Shown here: one piece after another, positions 1 to 5,838 of the stretch | Position numbering within the stretch: the stretch's first letter is position 1 | How the letters are laid out: each line of letters begins with the position of its first letter | Source: Methanobacteriota archaeon | GTDB lineage: Archaea; Thermoplasmatota; Poseidoniia; Poseidoniales; Thalassarchaeaceae | Reading direction: 5' to 3' | NCBI GenBank assembly: GCA_002685315.1 | Contig: NYXJ01000090.1 | Span: 1 to 5,838, forward strand | DNA length: 5,838 nt | The notes under the pieces: model-generated | What the model was told of the DNA's origin: nothing | The model's input: the letters and a program-made list of their open reading frames with translations, nothing else | Database searches by the model: none | Translations under genes and position numbers: made by a program

Positions 1-3792
<3,792 letters not shown>

Positions 3793-3796
<4 letters not shown>

Positions 3797-5838
3797 TTTC
3801 TATCCTCCAGTTCAAGTCTCATGGCCACCCCTAGACTTTTCATTTCGTCCAAAAGAAGCTTGAATGCATATGATGTTTGTACCGTATGTACGTCAGCCCT
3901 GTCTCCACAATAAGGACAAACAGTAGTCCTACGTTTCCAATCAAAGTAAGCGATGTGTCCACATCCACTCGTGTTACATACCATCAGATTCCAACCGTCA
4001 GATTCATCCAGTAGACGATCTTTGATTACCATCGAAGCACCGTGAGAAATCAAACAATCACGTTCCATTTCTCCGAATCTCAGACCACCTTGACGAGCAC
4101 GTCCCTCTGTTGGTTGCCTGGTTAAAATCTGGACTCTTCCACGGCTTCTAGCATGTAATTTACTACTGACTAAGTGATGTAATCTCTGATAATAAATTAC
4201 TCCTACGAAAACATCAGCAGGATATTCCTCACCAGTTTCTCCACTGATCATTGTTTCTCTGCCTGTATGATTGTATCCATTTCTTAACAGACCAGAACGT
4301 AGAGATTCTTCTTTCTCACCAGTAAACGCAGTACCATCTATTTGACGACCTTCCATCGAACCTACTTTACCACCAATCATTTCCAGAACGTGTGCTACAG
4401 TCATTCTCGAAGGAATAGCATGAGGGTTAATCAGAACATCAGGAATAACTCCATTTACCGTAAATGGCATATCTTCTTCATCTACCAATCTACCAATAAT
4501 CCCTTTTTGGCCGTGTCTAGAAGCAAATTTATCTCCTAATTCTGGAATCTTATTAGTCCTCAAGGTAATTCTAACTAATCTTCCAGAATCTAAGGATTCT
4601 GTTACGAAAACATTGTCCACCCAGCCATATTCACCATTTCTAACCATCATTGATGATTCGCGACGTTCCTGAGCCTGTAGGAAAGCACCTGCTGACTCTT
4701 CAAGGAATCTTGGAGGGCTTGTTTTCCCTACTAGAACTTTGGAATCAGCAGCACCACTAGTCAAAAATTCTTCAGGTACTGGTAAACCGTCTCTCTCAAG
4801 ATGAGAATAACTGTTGAATGATTTCAATCCTTTAATTTCATCTAGACCTGTCCCAGGTACCTCGATTCTTTCTTCTTGGCCCCCAGGGAATCTCTTGTTT
4901 TCTGCATTATAAGTTCTGATGAATGAAGAACGTCCTAGTGAACGTTCTACTGACGCACGGTTCATGATTACAGCGTCCTGCATATTATATCCATGATGGC
5001 TCATAATAGCTACAACGAAGTTCTGTCCACCGGGTCTTTCCCTAAATCCTGTTGATTTCATTGCCCTAGTGCCAACAATTGATTGTTGAGGGTAATGCAT
5101 TATGTGAGCTCTTGTGTCGGGACGAAGCCTGTAATTAGAACTTGGAAGCCCAAGACTCTGTTTAACCATTGCAGTCCCTCCAGTTACTCTTGGTGTGGAG
5201 TTATGTTCAGGATACGGGACTAACGACGCACAAACACCTAGGATCAACTGAGGATCTATTTCTACGTGTGTATACACAAGAACTTTGTTTTGTTTTGTTT
5301 GTTGTGTAGACAACTTCTCGATATCTTCTTGATAATAATTCAATGGCACTGAAAATTCTTCCGTGACAGTCTCGCCATTAGGCAATTGTACCTCTACGCT
5401 AAGTTCGGCATCTTTCTTATTTACCATATCCCCAAGATTCATCCATTCAACTTTTGCAGGATTAATTGGACGAGAATATTTTGGAGAGAATTCTGGTAAG
5501 TCGAATGGCCTTGGAGCAATAAGTAAGTCTTCTTCTTCTTCTGCATCGATCCATTCAACAACTCCAGTATTGACTAAATCATTGAATGAAAGTTCACCTG
5601 CTCTCAAACCGTCAAGTGTACGTTTTGTAAGTACTAAATTACCTTCTTCTAGTACCAGTAAAGGTCTCAAAATTCTACCTCTATCAGTATTTATGAATAC
5701 ATCCTTATTTTCAGAATCATGCCTAATACTGACTTCTGGCCTAATTCTTCCGGAACGGCGGCGGCGTTTGAATTGAGATACTAACTTGTTAGGCCTCTTG
5801 TGAAGTCCGAAAATATCGCCATTTACGTGAATTCTAGA
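3793..5838 (-). CDS. rpoB: DNA-directed RNA polymerase subunit B (C-terminal 681 residues; B or B')
   Basis: This is the second-largest subunit of archaeal RNA polymerase, which builds the other side of the active cleft. The frame is open to the window edge, so the 5' end is missing. A TTG at 5670 is an internal leucine, because conserved sequence (IHVNGDIFG, VFINTDRGR) continues upstream of it. Counting from the window edge as residue 1, visible motifs are: DAEEEED at 98-104; EHN..PR..GG.AM.KQ at 211-227; GYNMQDA at 283-289; GKTSPPRFLEE at 371-381; GDKFASRHGQKG at 435-446 with K437 and K445 matching Rpb2 K979 and K987; NPHAIPSRM with R478 matching Rpb2 R1020; RQPTEGRARQGGLRFGEME at about 574-592; and the C-terminal zinc site C621/C626/C641/C644. 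Residues about 116-186 are an insertion relative to most archaeal B subunits. Whether this is a full-length B or a split B' cannot be decided, since the point where euryarchaeal B subunits split lies near the edge. The TGA stop overlaps the A' start. Confidence 0.98.
3804..3808 (-). promoter_or_regulatory. Ribosome binding site for rpoA1 inside the end of rpoB
   Basis: GGAGG on the minus strand sits 7 bases upstream of the rpoA1 ATG and falls within the codons for the last residues of RpoB (Leu-Glu-Asp-Arg-Lys). Together with the 4-base ATGA overlap it fixes the A' start, which also matches the family N-terminus, and suggests coupled translation of B and A'. Confidence 0.82.
5278..5493 (-). 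other. Insertion in RpoB between the DAEEEED and EIDPQLILG blocks
   Basis: Residues about 116-187 of the visible RpoB separate the external-domain motif IDAEEEED from YTHVEIDPQLILG. In most archaeal B subunits these are joined by only about 10-20 residues; yeast Rpb2 has roughly 35 here. The segment has a beta-rich look (AELSVEVQLPNGETVTEEFSV), then a polar stretch rich in Gln, Thr and Lys. It has no cysteines and no motif I recognise. Boundaries are approximate. Confidence 0.65.

Noticed and set aside
5528..5543. TCT-type triplet run in rpoB as a repeat of interest
   Set aside because: It simply encodes the glutamates of the conserved DAEEEED motif.
5670..5670. TTG at 5670 as the start of rpoB
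   Set aside because: The frame stays open upstream and encodes conserved B-subunit sequence, so this is an internal leucine codon.
5363..5776. Plus-strand open frame of 137 codons opposite rpoB
   Set aside because: Antisense to conserved RpoB blocks, serine-rich low-information product, and nothing upstream that supports a start.

Overview
The window carries the large-subunit RNA polymerase genes of an archaeon, all on the minus strand, so transcription runs from high to low coordinates. The order is rpoB (3' part), then rpoA1 (A'/Rpo1N, complete), then rpoA2 (A''/Rpo1C, 5' part). Splitting the beta'-like largest subunit into A' and A'' just after the bridge helix is an archaeal hallmark, so the domain assignment is secure. 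The DNA is AT-rich by eye and arginine is often AGA. Protein features such as the A' C-terminus (an IIQFEYGEDKVDP-type motif), the haloarchaeal- and Thermoplasma-like flavour of many blocks, and a helical extension on A'' suggest a euryarchaeal lineage. A Thermoplasmatota or marine group II/III (Poseidoniales-like) archaeon is my best guess, but it comes from memory of the families and not from a search.

Layout. Positions 5838 down to 3793 hold 681 residues of RpoB, running off the window edge. Positions 3796 to 692 hold the 1034-residue A' subunit. Positions 692 to 1 hold the first 230 residues of A''. The genes overlap at both junctions (ATGA between B and A', TGATG between A' and A''). Each downstream start has a strong Shine-Dalgarno sequence inside the end of the gene before it, which points to a translationally coupled operon. 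There is no intergenic stretch, no RNA gene, no mobile element, no CRISPR array and no credible plus-strand gene. The promoter and terminator must lie outside the window.

How the genes work together. B and A' form the active-centre cleft. A' supplies the metal-A aspartates and the bridge helix, A'' supplies the trigger loop, and B supplies the substrate-contacting lysines and arginines plus residues near metal B. All core catalytic residues I looked for are present except one acidic residue in B.

The window is ordinary in gene content but unusual in protein detail. A' has an extra segment of about 130 residues with a CX4C...CX2C pattern in the dock region. The bridge-helix N-terminal hinge has lost its usual FHAMGG-type sequence. 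B carries unusual residues at two otherwise very conserved active-centre motifs (a Tyr replaced by Gly, a Glu replaced by Gln). B also has an insertion of about 70 residues and a CX4C variant of its C-terminal zinc site. These may be fixed across the clade, so they are best treated as candidates for lineage-specific remodelling of the polymerase and not as a new system.
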